A stretch of DNA of 40,588 nt from Verrucomicrobiales bacterium (GTDB taxonomy: Bacteria > Verrucomicrobiota > Verrucomicrobiia > Verrucomicrobiales > DEV007): contig JARGOD010000044.1 in the NCBI GenBank assembly GCA_029210205.1, positions 1 to 40,588 on the forward strand, written 5' to 3'. This document shows, piece by piece, positions 1 to 8,550 of this stretch; within the stretch, counting starts at the first letter, position 1, and the number at the start of each line of letters is the position of its first letter. The notes beneath the pieces were generated by a model. That model was not told the DNA's origin, did no database searches, and was given only the letters and a program-made list of their open reading frames with translations. Position numbers and translations under genes: made by a program.

Positions 1-986
1 AGGAAGGCGGATACGCTTATCCAGCGATCAACTGCTCCAGTCTTGTCACGATCAACGCTGCGCTCAAAGCGTTTGCTGATCAGAAGTCAGACGGAATCAT
101 TCAGTTCTCAACCGGGGCGGGCCAATTCGCCTCCGGCCTGAACCACAAAAACACCGTTCTCGGCACGATTGCTCTCGCGGAACTCACTCACTCTCTCGCG
201 GAACAGTATGACGTTCTCATCGCACTGAACACCGACCACTGTCGTCCACACGTCGCTCCGGACTTTCTTGCTCCGCTCATCGAAGCAACGGCGAAACGAC
301 GTGCAAAAGGTGAGAACAATCTTTTCCAGAACCACATGCTCGACGCCTCAGAGCTCCCTCTTGCGGAAAACATTGAGCTCTCGAAGGAGTATCTTAAGCT
401 TTGCGCCGAGAACGAAATCGTTCTTGAAGTCGAAGCCGGCGTCGTCGGTGGAGAAGAAGAAGGTGCCGCAGGAACCGAGGACACACCCGACGAGGATCTC
501 TACACGACCCCTGAGGATATGCTTGCGGTCTACGAAGCACTTCATCCTCTTGGCCGGTTCACTTTCGCCGCCACTTTCGGTAACGTTCATGGCCACTACA
601 AGCCTGGCGCGGTAAAACTCCGCCCTGAGATTCTCAAGCAGGGACAGGACGCAGTTATCGCCAAGTATGGTGCCGACTCTGAGTTTGACCTCGTTTTCCA
701 CGGCGGTTCCGGTTCCAGCCTCGACGAAATTCGTGAGACCCTCGACTACGGTGTCGTGAAAATGAATGTCGATACTGACACCCAGTATGCATTCACCCGT
801 CCTATCGCTGAGCACATGTTCCAGAATTACGACGGCGTCCTCAAGGTCGACGGTGAAATTGGTAACAAGAAAGCTTACGATCCACGGGCCTATCTTAAGG
901 CAGCGGAAGAAGGCATGGCCGCCCGTATCGGCGTCGCCTGTGACGATCTTCTTGCGACTGGAAAGTCGATTGGTGGTCAGGTCTAA
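1..986 (+). CDS. fbaA: Class II fructose-bisphosphate aldolase, 5'-truncated by window edge
   Basis: Zinc-dependent aldol cleavage of fructose-1,6-bisphosphate to DHAP and glyceraldehyde-3-phosphate in cytosolic glycolysis/gluconeogenesis. The frame is open from base 3 (EGGYAYPAINCSS...) to the TAA, about 327 residues; E. coli FbaA has about 359, so roughly the first 30 residues lie outside the window. Visible class IIA marks are the zinc-ligand region NTDHC, the GNVHGHYKPG segment carrying a second His ligand, the FHGGSGS loop with the third His and phosphate-binding residues, and the NVDTDTQYAFT segment that follows. An intrinsic terminator begins about 20 bases after the stop, so this gene probably ends its transcript. 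The family call is secure; the start cannot be seen. Confidence 0.96.
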   Translation, partial: EGGYAYPAINCSSLVTINAALKAFADQKSDGIIQFSTGAGQFASGLNHKNTVLGTIALAELTHSLAEQYDVLIALNTDHCRPHVAPDFLAPLIEATAKRRAKGENNLFQNHMLDASELPLAENIELSKEYLKLCAENEIVLEVEAGVVGGEEEGAAGTEDTPDEDLYTTPEDMLAVYEALHPLGRFTFAATFGNVHGHYKPGAVKLRPEILKQGQDAVIAKYGADSEFDLVFHGGSGSSLDEIRETLDYGVVKMNVDTDTQYAFTRPIAEHMFQNYDGVLKVDGEIGNKKAYDPRAYLKAAEEGMAARIGVACDDLLATGKSIGGQV

Positions 987-1006
987 GTGCCTCGGCTCTC
1001 TTTCAG

Positions 1007-1042
1007 AAAAACACGGCTCGGTTCTCCGACCCGTGTTTTTTT
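1007..1042 (+). terminator. Rho-independent terminator of the fba transcript
   Basis: Perfect arms AACACGG and CCGTGTT enclose a 14-nt loop and are followed by a run of T. It lies just after the aldolase stop codon. Confidence 0.85.
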
Positions 1043-1123
1043 GTGCCCCCATGAAATTGCGGAATCAGGGCCGTCATTCGGGTATTGTCAGTCTTGAGGA
1101 AGAGTGAGAAACTCCCCTCGACT

Positions 1124-1975
1124 ATGAATCTGAAAACCCTTCTAATTTCGGGCTCAATTGCCTCCCTCACTCTTTTTAACGCCCAGGCCGAAGAAGAGAA
1201 GAAAGGCAAAGCCGAGCCTACGCCCAAAGTCCATCCTACCGGCTACACCGACACTCCTTTCCTTCCCGGCGGGAAGTGGCGGGTCCACGATGACGCCCGC
1301 CCCCGCCCCGAAGTCGTCACACCCGGAAAGAAAGCTTCGGACGCTCCCTCCGACGCGATCGTTCTTTTCGACGGAACGAATCTCGACGAGTGGGTCATGG
1401 ACAAAGACGGCTCCGCTGCTGATTGGATCCTCAATGAGGGATTCATGGAAGTTCCGCCCAAAGGAGAAGGTGTCGGCGGCTACGTTCGGACAAAGCGCGA
1501 GTTCAGTGATGTTCAGCTCCACATTGAATTTGCGACTCCAGCCGAGGTCGATGGCAATTCACAGGGACGCGGCAACAGCGGAGTCTTCTTTCTCGGCGGA
1601 TACGAGCTTCAAGTCCTCGATTCCTATGAGAACAAATCTTATGCAGATGGTCAGGCATCCGCGATCTACGGCTATAAGCCACCGCTCGTAAACGCTTCAC
1701 GCCCCCCCGGTGAGTGGCAGACCTACGACATTGTTTTTGAAGCTCCTAAATGGGATGCCGAAGGCAACCTTCTGAAGAAGGCTCACATCACTGTGTTTCA
1801 CAACGGAGTCCTGACGCACCACTATCAGGATTACCTTGGTCCTTCCGGCCACAAGCGTGTCGCCAACTATAATACGGTCCAGGAGACCGGACCGCTGAAG
1901 CTACAGAATCACAATAATCCTACCCGCTTCCGCAATATCTGGATTCGAGAGTTGAATTTGAGTGCGAATAACTAA
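1124..1975 (+). CDS. Secreted DUF1080 (3-keto-disaccharide hydrolase-like) protein
   Basis: A 283-residue protein with a signal peptide (MNLKTLLISGSIASLTLFNAQA, cleavage near residue 22), then a short Lys/Glu/Pro linker and one DUF1080 domain: LFDGTNLDEW near the start, the GNSGVFFLGGYELQVLDS core, and the closing RFRNIWIREL strand. DUF1080 is a concanavalin-type beta-sandwich abundant in Verrucomicrobia and Planctomycetes; some members hydrolyse 3-keto-glycosides, so a role in periplasmic or extracellular glycan breakdown is likely but not shown. I chose the ATG because it starts the signal peptide; an in-frame TTG 13 codons upstream adds unconvincing residues. It is monocistronic between two terminators. 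Confidence 0.88.
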   Translation: MNLKTLLISGSIASLTLFNAQAEEEKKGKAEPTPKVHPTGYTDTPFLPGGKWRVHDDARPRPEVVTPGKKASDAPSDAIVLFDGTNLDEWVMDKDGSAADWILNEGFMEVPPKGEGVGGYVRTKREFSDVQLHIEFATPAEVDGNSQGRGNSGVFFLGGYELQVLDSYENKSYADGQASAIYGYKPPLVNASRPPGEWQTYDIVFEAPKWDAEGNLLKKAHITVFHNGVLTHHYQDYLGPSGHKRVANYNTVQETGPLKLQNHNNPTRFRNIWIRELNLSANN

Positions 1976-2010
1976 GTAAACCGCAGACTCCTCAGGTCAA
2001 TGCCTACAGA

Positions 2011-2039
2011 AAAGGACGGAGCCATCTCCGTCCTTTTTT
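2011..2039. terminator. Bidirectional intrinsic terminator
   Basis: Arms AAAGGACGGA and TCCGTCCTTT, 10 bp, loop GCCATC, with T-run on the plus side and A residues on the other. It sits in the 71-base gap between the convergent DUF1080 and OmpA-like genes and can serve both. Confidence 0.85.
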
Positions 2040-2046
2040 CATTGCT

Positions 2047-2772
2047 TCAATCATCAAGTCGAAAGATCAAAACACGCCTATCCTGCTTGAGCATAAACTC
2101 TTCGGAATGGGCAGGAAAACGAGCCTGAGTTTCGCCAAACCCCAGAGGGAGAAGGCGCGCCACATTGACACCAAGACTGGAGAGCACGTTCACAATCCTT
2201 TCCGCGCGCTGCTGCGAAAGCACCTGATTGGCATAGGCACTGCCTTCAGCTGAAGCATGGCCTTCGATGACATAATTCAGCTCGGCAAGCGACGGGTCTC
2301 GCAATGCTTCAGCGAGTTGCGAAACGACCTGAAAGGATCCTTCATCGGCAAATTCTGCACTGCCACGTCGGAAGAGAATATTATCCTTCGTCACCTTGGA
2401 TTCGGGATCAACAGAATACTGAACCTCAATGGCTTCATCGCCTGCTTTGACCGAGTGATCTCCCGCACTTTCAGACTTTTTAGCCGTTGTCTTCGTTAAC
2501 TTCACGGTGTCTTCATCTGCTGCAATCTGAATCGCGGCGGGCAATCCTCGAGCACTGAAATAGAGTGACCGGGTTTCTGAAGTGGGGGCTTGAGAGATTG
2601 ACCGGGTGACAAGACCGCGGGTTTTGAAGCCCTCGTCCGCCTTTTCTTTCCCGGCTTGTCCCCTTAGCTTCTTAATCAGCTCTTCTGTCGAATCCTGAGC
2701 CGATCCCGGCCCGGAAAAAAGCACGAGAACAAGAGCGATGAGTGAAGCAAAAAACGGTTCGTAAGTTTTCAT
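2047..2772 (-). CDS. OmpA-family (C-terminal peptidoglycan-binding) secreted protein
   Basis: A 241-residue protein with a signal peptide (residues 1-25, ending GPGSA) and no beta-barrel. Residues about 125-240 form an OmpA C-terminal domain: the NILFRRGSAEF strand, VIEGHASAEGS, QQRAERIVNVLSSLGV, the LGFGETQ turn and the basic QDRRVLIFR end, so it probably holds peptidoglycan from the periplasm. Residues 50-85 contain FKTRGLV and FSARGLPAAIQI; the latter nearly repeats near the C terminus of the neighbouring three-haem protein. That gene lies 40 bases upstream on the same strand, so the two are probably co-transcribed. The OmpA domain is clear; the role of the N-terminal half is unknown. Confidence 0.85.
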   Translation of the reverse strand: MKTYEPFFASLIALVLVLFSGPGSAQDSTEELIKKLRGQAGKEKADEGFKTRGLVTRSISQAPTSETRSLYFSARGLPAAIQIAADEDTVKLTKTTAKKSESAGDHSVKAGDEAIEVQYSVDPESKVTKDNILFRRGSAEFADEGSFQVVSQLAEALRDPSLAELNYVIEGHASAEGSAYANQVLSQQRAERIVNVLSSLGVNVARLLPLGFGETQARFPAHSEEFMLKQDRRVLIFRLDD

Positions 2773-2812
2773 GAAGGTTCGTCGGTTAATGATGAAATTT
2801 ATGCAGCTTTAA

Positions 2813-5620
2813 TCAGTCTTTAAGGAAATACCCGATGCGAGCCTGGACAATCTTCGCGGGGGCACCAGTAAGATCCACGATTTCGGTGACTCTTATCGCT
2901 TTGGGAATCCCTCGAGCCGAATAAACATCACCTTTTTCGAAGAGAACGAAGTCACCTGCCTTTTGACCGTGGGCAAGGTTTCTAATCTCACTCTTCGCCG
3001 CATAAACGATGATATGCTCAGCCCCGCCCGGCGCTGTGGTTTCCCATGAAACCCTCAGTTTTTTGTTCTTAGGACGGAGCGTGGCACGGTCCGAGTTTCC
3101 GGGAAACAGCTCAGTGACATGATCATCTGAGCTGAAGTGAAAAACGCGGATGTGAGCGTCAGCAGTTGCGACAATGTCAAGCTCCGCCCGATCGCCCACC
3201 TTCAGTTTTGGCTGAATCGAAATCTTCATTTTTCCTCCGTCAGGAAGGAGCACGGATTCCTGCGCCAATGTCTCCGATGATTCCTTTGAGGTCAAAAGTG
3301 CCTTCTTAGTCGTGGTAATCCCGTGATCAATATTTCCGAAGGCAGAATGATATTGATCTGAATCGGCAATCAGGGAAGCATACTTTTCACCTCCAAAATC
3401 CTCATACCCGAGCGGAATGAAAGGCATTAGCTCGTAGCCAATCGCATAGACAACCGCGATGTATTCCCGCAGTAAATTCTCTCGCCTAATCGGCAAATCA
3501 CGCGCCATGGAACTCGTGATGACACTGAGGGTTTCGCTCTGATCGCTCTCCTCTTCCATCAATTCCATCAGTTCCTCCAAATCCATGCCGAACTCACTCG
3601 CAAGCTTTCGCACGGTAACAGGAGAGCGGAATTCGTTGTAAAGACCGACGACAGGCTCAGTAGAGCCTGCCATTCCGCCGGTTGCCTCAGCTTCCGCCTG
3701 AGTGAACCGCTCGAAATCCTCCTTCACCGCTGCCTGAAGGACTTCAGGTTCGACATATAGTTTTTCGAGTAGCTTCTTCTCCTCAAAATTCAAAATTCCG
3801 GCAGCGGAAACCAAAGGCCTGATTTCATCTGTCATTCCCTCCAGCGTTCTCTTCGTAGGATCTGTCACCCGAATCGCCGGCTTGATCCCCTGATCGTGGC
3901 ACGCCATGCAGGAAATGCCGTTCAAGATAACGTTGTCCTGTCGATTGTCGTCCTGAACAATTTCGATCGGCCCACGATCAAGGCGAAGGCCGTCTTGCGT
4001 CGTCAACATGTAGCCCTGCAAGCCGTTCGGCAGATTGTAGATCATCTCTCCCCCATCATGTTCGAAGATATGATCCTCTTCGTCGGTGAGACTGGCATCC
4101 ATCGGTCCGAGCGGCGCCAGCTTCAGCTCCTGAGTCCGCTTTGGACTTAGTGGTGTAAAATCATAACTCACCCAATAGGCTCCCTGATAGGAACCCAGTT
4201 CGTGTCGCTCAATGAGTCTGTTTGCTTCAGAAACACCTGAAAATTGAAACCCCGCACGCATGGCCTCGCCCTCCTGAAGATTTCCAATCCGATCGACCCC
4301 GAGAGCGTCCTCAAGCATTTGGAGGACATTATCGTCGTCACTGTCCGATTCCATCCCGAGAAGTCGATACATGATATCATCGTAGAGTGGCGGCTGAGCA
4401 GCTGCAAAGGTAAACCAATCTGCTCGCAAGTAGGCCATTTTTGACCCGGTGTAGCGCTCGATGAGCTCCTCTTTCTGACGATCTATGCCGAGAATTCCAT
4501 AAGGATAGTATTGAACGACCTCATCCCAGTCTTCCGGGTACCACTGGTAATCGCGAAGGTCGATACGATAGATGGTTTCCCCTTCGTCAATCGCGACCGG
4601 GCGGGTAATTTTCGCATTCATCGAGAGACTATTGATCAGCTTGCTGACCGCCGCACGATGCGGATCCAGATCAGGGACCAGCGCATTACCCTCGTTATCT
4701 TTGCCGTTGTGAAGATTGGTCAGGGTGAGGTAGCGAAAGAATCGACGCTCTGACTCACCTGCGGCTCTCAAGTCATCATAAATTGTCCCGATCACGTCAG
4801 CGTTTGTAATGAGCGGTCGCTCGACCAGCTTTGGTCTCCCGGCTTCAACCCATTTTCTGATCACTTCCTTCTCCGGATCCACGAGAGGAGGACGGAAGCT
4901 TTTGTCTCCCGGCTCGCCTTTTGACTTAGGCATGCGTCCCTCTGAATCGTGCTCTCTCAGAATGCGCTCGGCGATGGTCTCCGCGAGGAGCGTCTTGCCG
5001 TCAGCATCTTTTTCGGAAAAAAGCACTGCAAGATTGATCGTCCCGTGAAGTTCCGGCTCGTAATCGCCCGTGTGGCACTTGGAACAGCGCTGCTCGAAGA
5101 TCCAGTGGACTTTTTCGTTGAGACTCACGCCGCTGGGCATTTCATCAGGGATATCCGAAACCGAAGCGGTGACTTCAATAGGTTCCGGCGTTCCGCTGAC
5201 GGGCTCTGCCGAAGTGACGTCAGGAACAGGGGCGGCACCCAACTGAACAATCCACCGACTCAAAAGATCAATCTCTTCGCCATTGAGGGGAGGACGATAG
5301 CTATCATCGCCTTCCGCACCCCGGCTCTTAGGCATTCGCTTTCGCGAGTCAACCGCCAGCAAAGCGCGTTCAAGAATCAGAGATGCCTCTGTGTTTCCCG
5401 GAATGAGGGCCTCATCACTGATCAAATCCTCGACTGAGACTCCCTCATGGAGATAGGGAAAGTCATCGTTTGTCTCAGGGTGATGACATTCCTGACACTT
5501 CTCCTGAAATAGAGATAAGACTCCTGGCGTAAGGTCCTCCTCAGCCTGAAGAGAGCAAATGGCAAGAAGACCTGGAAGGATTGCAAAGAGCCTTCGAAAA
5601 ACTTTAGCTGATTTATTCAT
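2813..5620 (-). CDS. Large secreted three-haem cytochrome c-like protein with C-terminal DUF4384
   Basis: About 935 residues. The signal peptide ends near SLQA, residue 26. Three CxxCH haem sites are visible: CQECH at 42-46, CSKCH at 179-183 and CMACH at 571-575. The first two lie in near-repeat planctomycete-type cytochrome modules, each with an RMPKS[RK]G methionine motif and a following RPPL. The middle has a conserved-looking YRIDLRDYQWYPEDW segment. Residues about 785-890 resemble DUF4384, a beta-rich domain found on secreted and signalling proteins. I chose the ATG; the longer reading needs a TTG four codons upstream. No Shine-Dalgarno is evident. It faces a di-haem lipoprotein gene across about 100 bases. 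Electron transfer or redox sensing in the periplasm is inferred; no partner is proven. Confidence 0.82.
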   Translation of the reverse strand: MNKSAKVFRRLFAILPGLLAICSLQAEEDLTPGVLSLFQEKCQECHHPETNDDFPYLHEGVSVEDLISDEALIPGNTEASLILERALLAVDSRKRMPKSRGAEGDDSYRPPLNGEEIDLLSRWIVQLGAAPVPDVTSAEPVSGTPEPIEVTASVSDIPDEMPSGVSLNEKVHWIFEQRCSKCHTGDYEPELHGTINLAVLFSEKDADGKTLLAETIAERILREHDSEGRMPKSKGEPGDKSFRPPLVDPEKEVIRKWVEAGRPKLVERPLITNADVIGTIYDDLRAAGESERRFFRYLTLTNLHNGKDNEGNALVPDLDPHRAAVSKLINSLSMNAKITRPVAIDEGETIYRIDLRDYQWYPEDWDEVVQYYPYGILGIDRQKEELIERYTGSKMAYLRADWFTFAAAQPPLYDDIMYRLLGMESDSDDDNVLQMLEDALGVDRIGNLQEGEAMRAGFQFSGVSEANRLIERHELGSYQGAYWVSYDFTPLSPKRTQELKLAPLGPMDASLTDEEDHIFEHDGGEMIYNLPNGLQGYMLTTQDGLRLDRGPIEIVQDDNRQDNVILNGISCMACHDQGIKPAIRVTDPTKRTLEGMTDEIRPLVSAAGILNFEEKKLLEKLYVEPEVLQAAVKEDFERFTQAEAEATGGMAGSTEPVVGLYNEFRSPVTVRKLASEFGMDLEELMELMEEESDQSETLSVITSSMARDLPIRRENLLREYIAVVYAIGYELMPFIPLGYEDFGGEKYASLIADSDQYHSAFGNIDHGITTTKKALLTSKESSETLAQESVLLPDGGKMKISIQPKLKVGDRAELDIVATADAHIRVFHFSSDDHVTELFPGNSDRATLRPKNKKLRVSWETTAPGGAEHIIVYAAKSEIRNLAHGQKAGDFVLFEKGDVYSARGIPKAIRVTEIVDLTGAPAKIVQARIGYFLKD

Positions 5621-5660
5621 GAAGCGGTTCAAGTGGTTAGTCTATAGTCGGATCGTTCTC

Positions 5661-5689
5661 TTGGACGAGTCGAATGTTACACTTATGAA
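5661..5689 (+). promoter_or_regulatory. Possible sigma-70-like promoter for the di-haem lipoprotein
   Basis: TTGGAC and TATGAA are separated by 17 bases, which would put the transcript start about 25 bases before the chosen ATG. Each hexamer matches consensus only in part, so this is a weak prediction. Confidence 0.3.
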
Positions 5690-5720
5690 TTTTTGTCACT
5701 TTTCATTCGTCCCAAATTCC

Positions 5721-6776
5721 ATGTTTCGCCCCCTTTTTTTCCGATTTTCCCTCCTCTCTACCGCGCTCTTCCTGAGCGCCTGCGAGGAACCCAGACTTTC
5801 TTCAAGGGAGAAGAACTTTGATCCGGCCGGAGTTAGCGACGCCACTTCGTTGCAGGAACTACTCGCTGGTTTGGGAGTGAATCTGCCGACGCAACCTCCG
5901 GATTCAATTGCGGATGGCCAGGTAGACGACGGCCGTGCTCTCGTGTTTCAGGGAAGACTCCCCGATCGTGAAGACCAAAAGCTCTCAGCCTACTTCTATT
6001 GTGCCGACTGCCACAGCACCGAGCGTGAAACGCACAATCTTGCTGAATATAATGATCCTCTTGCAAAACTTGCCTACGCTATCGAAAAAGATATCGTAAT
6101 GCTCCCGGCTCCGTCGCTCGCAGGTATCGTAAATCGCGAGGGCTACTTTCAAAGTGAATCCGCAGAACGTTTCGGGGCAGAAAAGGCAGTTTTGAATGAC
6201 CTCCCCGCTGCGATTCAGTTTTGCTCAACGACGATTGCCCGGGGAAGAGAGCTAGACGAAACCGAACTAGAAGCCATCCTCGCCTATCTCTGGTCGCTCG
6301 AATGGAGGATCGGAGATCTTGGATTTCGGGGTGCTGATCTTGCTGAACTGAAACGACGCGCCCTCAACCCGGATGAACACCGTTTGATCGCCGAAGAGTT
6401 GAAGGCGCTTTATCCTCTTTTCACACAATCAACAGTCGGCGTGATACCCGAAGACTCATTCGCAGGATTTGATAGAAAGACCGATCCCGATTTGGAATCC
6501 GGAGCTGCGGTCTGGTTGCGTTCGTGTATCCACTGCCACGGAGCAGGAGGAGCATCCGAGCACTACTTCGGGGATAAGCCGTCGACATGGAGAGCCCTCC
6601 AAAATGCGTTTCGCGAGGGCTTGCTCTACGAGCATCTGCGCCAGGGAACTTTCTCTAAAGAATCCCGAACAGCTCACATGCCTTCCTTTTCGAGAGAAAA
6701 ACTAAGCGACGCCCAAGTCGAGAACCTGAGGGCGTATATCGAAACCAAGGTTTCGTCCGAAAAACCTGAAAACTAG
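5721..6776 (+). CDS. Di-haem cytochrome c lipoprotein
   Basis: A 351-residue exported lipoprotein: hydrophobic N terminus with lipobox LSAC, acylated Cys at 21. Two CxxCH haem sites, CADCH (94-98) and CIHCH (269-273), mark two cytochrome c domains; MLPAPS near 128 and HMPSFS near the C terminus could supply the axial methionines. The layout recalls membrane-anchored di-haem electron carriers. I chose the ATG beginning MFRPLFF because it places the lipobox at the expected distance; in-frame upstream ATGs would add a long N terminus and run into the divergent gene's start. It is divergent from the three-haem protein, suggesting shared control. Its stop overlaps the convergent His-rich lipoprotein by 4 bases. 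Confidence 0.85.
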   Translation: MFRPLFFRFSLLSTALFLSACEEPRLSSREKNFDPAGVSDATSLQELLAGLGVNLPTQPPDSIADGQVDDGRALVFQGRLPDREDQKLSAYFYCADCHSTERETHNLAEYNDPLAKLAYAIEKDIVMLPAPSLAGIVNREGYFQSESAERFGAEKAVLNDLPAAIQFCSTTIARGRELDETELEAILAYLWSLEWRIGDLGFRGADLAELKRRALNPDEHRLIAEELKALYPLFTQSTVGVIPEDSFAGFDRKTDPDLESGAAVWLRSCIHCHGAGGASEHYFGDKPSTWRALQNAFREGLLYEHLRQGTFSKESRTAHMPSFSREKLSDAQVENLRAYIETKVSSEKPEN

Positions 6777-7057
6777 AGCCCTACGTCCCGGGGCTCCTCT
6801 TTCTTCTTTTTCGAATCATCATCATGAGACTCCTTGACGGAAGGCTTCTCCTCGTGATGGGCCTTTTTGTCGGCATGGGAATCTGCGGGTTTTCCCCCGT
6901 GATCACCTTCCCCGCTATGATCAGACGCGTGTTCTTTGCCATGGTAGCCATGGTCACCGTGTAGAATCTTCGTATCGTCGAACTGGTGCCGCTCGCATCC
7001 CAGCATAAAAAGGCCGGCAATGCTCAATCCAAGGAACAAATGGCTGAGAAATCTCAT
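6773..7057 (-). CDS. Small histidine-rich putative lipoprotein
   Basis: 94 residues: a hydrophobic leader (MRFLSHLFLGLSIAGLFMLGC) that looks like a lipoprotein signal with Cys 21, though Met at -3 is not typical. The mature part is low-complexity, with 12 His in HGDHGYHGKEH-type spacing mixed with Asp, Glu and Lys. Such tails bind divalent metals (Zn, Ni, Cu) in other proteins; binding here is inferred from composition only. I chose the internal ATG over one 12 codons upstream because it directly begins the signal sequence. It overlaps the convergent cytochrome gene by 4 bases. No named family recognised. Confidence 0.65.
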   Translation of the reverse strand: MRFLSHLFLGLSIAGLFMLGCERHQFDDTKILHGDHGYHGKEHASDHSGEGDHGGKPADSHADKKAHHEEKPSVKESHDDDSKKKKEEPRDVGL

Positions 7058-7125
7058 GGGATTGTCTTTAATCGCGAGCCTGAGTTTTTGCAACTTCCAA
7101 CTTATCCAATACCATAGCCGAATTC

Positions 7126-8541
7126 ATGTCGTTTCCATCACGCCCCAACATTCTCTGGTATTGCACCGATCAGCAGCGCTTCGACACGATCGGGGCTCTC
7201 GGAAATCCCCAAGCGAAAACACCCACGATGGATCGCCTCGTCAACGACGGCGTCACCTTCGAACACACTTACTGTCAAAGTCCAATCTGCACACCGAGTC
7301 GGAGCAGTTTTATGACCGGGCTTTATCCTTCCAAGCTCCATAACACGCGTAACGGCAACGATACCTTTCCTGAAGGAACCCCCCTCATCAGCAAGCTGAT
7401 CGCTGACCAGGGTTATGACTGTGGTCTTATCGGCAAATTTCACCTTCAGAGCGCGGGCTACCGTGCTGAACCTCGCGTTGAAAACGACGGATTTTCCACG
7501 TGGAAATTCAGCCATGCCCCCAGGGATGACTGGGAACCCGGCACCCACGATTATGCTGACTGGGTCAAAGAACAGGGCCACGACCTCAATGCGCTGCGTG
7601 AAACCGCTGACCGCGTCCCCGCCGAACTGCACCAAACAACCTGGGCAACAACCCGGGCCATTGAATTTATTTCTGAAGAGCGTGGCGAAACTCCCTGGAT
7701 GCTGAACGTCAACGTCTACGATCCTCACCCGCCCTTCATTCCCCCCAAATCCTACGCCTCAAAATTTCGCGCCGAGGACATGCCCGGCCCCGCCTTTCAA
7801 CCAAGTGACATCGAGGCCCAAAACGCTCTTGGTGATGCGGATTTTCAAACCCATTCTCGCGATCCATCTGAATTCAACGGCAAACAGGCTCAAGCTGACT
7901 ACTATGCAATGATCGCACTCATTGATGATCAGCTCGCTCGCCTCCTGGAGTTCCTTGAAGAATCCGGCCAAGCTGAAAATACAGTTGTTATTTTTACGAG
8001 CGATCACGGAGAAATGCTGGGCGACCACGGACTTCTCTACAAGGGATGCCGCTTCTATGAAGGCCTTGTCAGGGTTCCTTTAATCTTTAAACTCCCGGGT
8101 CAATTCAAAGCAGGAGAAAAGACAGTAACACCGGTCGAGTTACTCGACCTGTCCGCGACCCTTCTCGACATTGCCGGGGCTGAAATACCTAAATATCACC
8201 AAGGATTCTCACTCTTACCTCACCTCATCGGTAAGAAGCCGCTTCACGATCCTGTGAGGCCATTCGTCCGATCCGAATATTTCGATGCTTTAGCTCCAAA
8301 ATTCACCCAAGGAAATGGCACCTTTGCGACGATGCATCGACGGGGGAAATACAAGCTGGTGATCTATCACAGCCTTGGGGTTGGAGAGTTGTTTGACCTT
8401 GAGTCAGACCCGAATGAGCATAACAACCTATGGTTAACCCATGATTATCAAGCGATTAAGAATGAGCTAATACTCGAAAGCTTCAATGCGCACATCAATC
8501 TGACAACTGATGTGGGCTCAGAGCGGATCGCCCCGATGTAG
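7126..8541 (+). CDS. Type I sulfatase (alkaline phosphatase superfamily)
   Basis: A 471-residue arylsulfatase-family enzyme that would hydrolyse a sulfate ester after conversion of the active-site Cys to formylglycine. CTPSR at 55-59 is the CxPSR sulfatase signature. Metal-site segments are visible: RPNILWYCTDQQR at the N terminus and FTSDHGEMLGDHG near residue 290. The C-terminal region has GELFDLESDPNEHNNL, usual for the family. Unlike most polysaccharide sulfatases it has no signal peptide: the sulfatase fold begins at residue 7. It may thus act in the cytoplasm on imported substrate. The SUMF1-like protein elsewhere in the window lacks the FGE cysteines, so the maturase must be encoded elsewhere. 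Substrate unknown. Confidence 0.92.
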   Translation: MSFPSRPNILWYCTDQQRFDTIGALGNPQAKTPTMDRLVNDGVTFEHTYCQSPICTPSRSSFMTGLYPSKLHNTRNGNDTFPEGTPLISKLIADQGYDCGLIGKFHLQSAGYRAEPRVENDGFSTWKFSHAPRDDWEPGTHDYADWVKEQGHDLNALRETADRVPAELHQTTWATTRAIEFISEERGETPWMLNVNVYDPHPPFIPPKSYASKFRAEDMPGPAFQPSDIEAQNALGDADFQTHSRDPSEFNGKQAQADYYAMIALIDDQLARLLEFLEESGQAENTVVIFTSDHGEMLGDHGLLYKGCRFYEGLVRVPLIFKLPGQFKAGEKTVTPVELLDLSATLLDIAGAEIPKYHQGFSLLPHLIGKKPLHDPVRPFVRSEYFDALAPKFTQGNGTFATMHRRGKYKLVIYHSLGVGELFDLESDPNEHNNLWLTHDYQAIKNELILESFNAHINLTTDVGSERIAPM

Positions 8542-8550
8542 AAGTCAGGT

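Noticed and set aside
348-1052. 234-residue open frame on the minus strand
   Set aside because: Antisense shadow of the aldolase gene with no family-like sequence.
7138-7728. 196-residue open frame antisense to the sulfatase
   Set aside because: Fully inside a well-supported gene; no recognisable motif.
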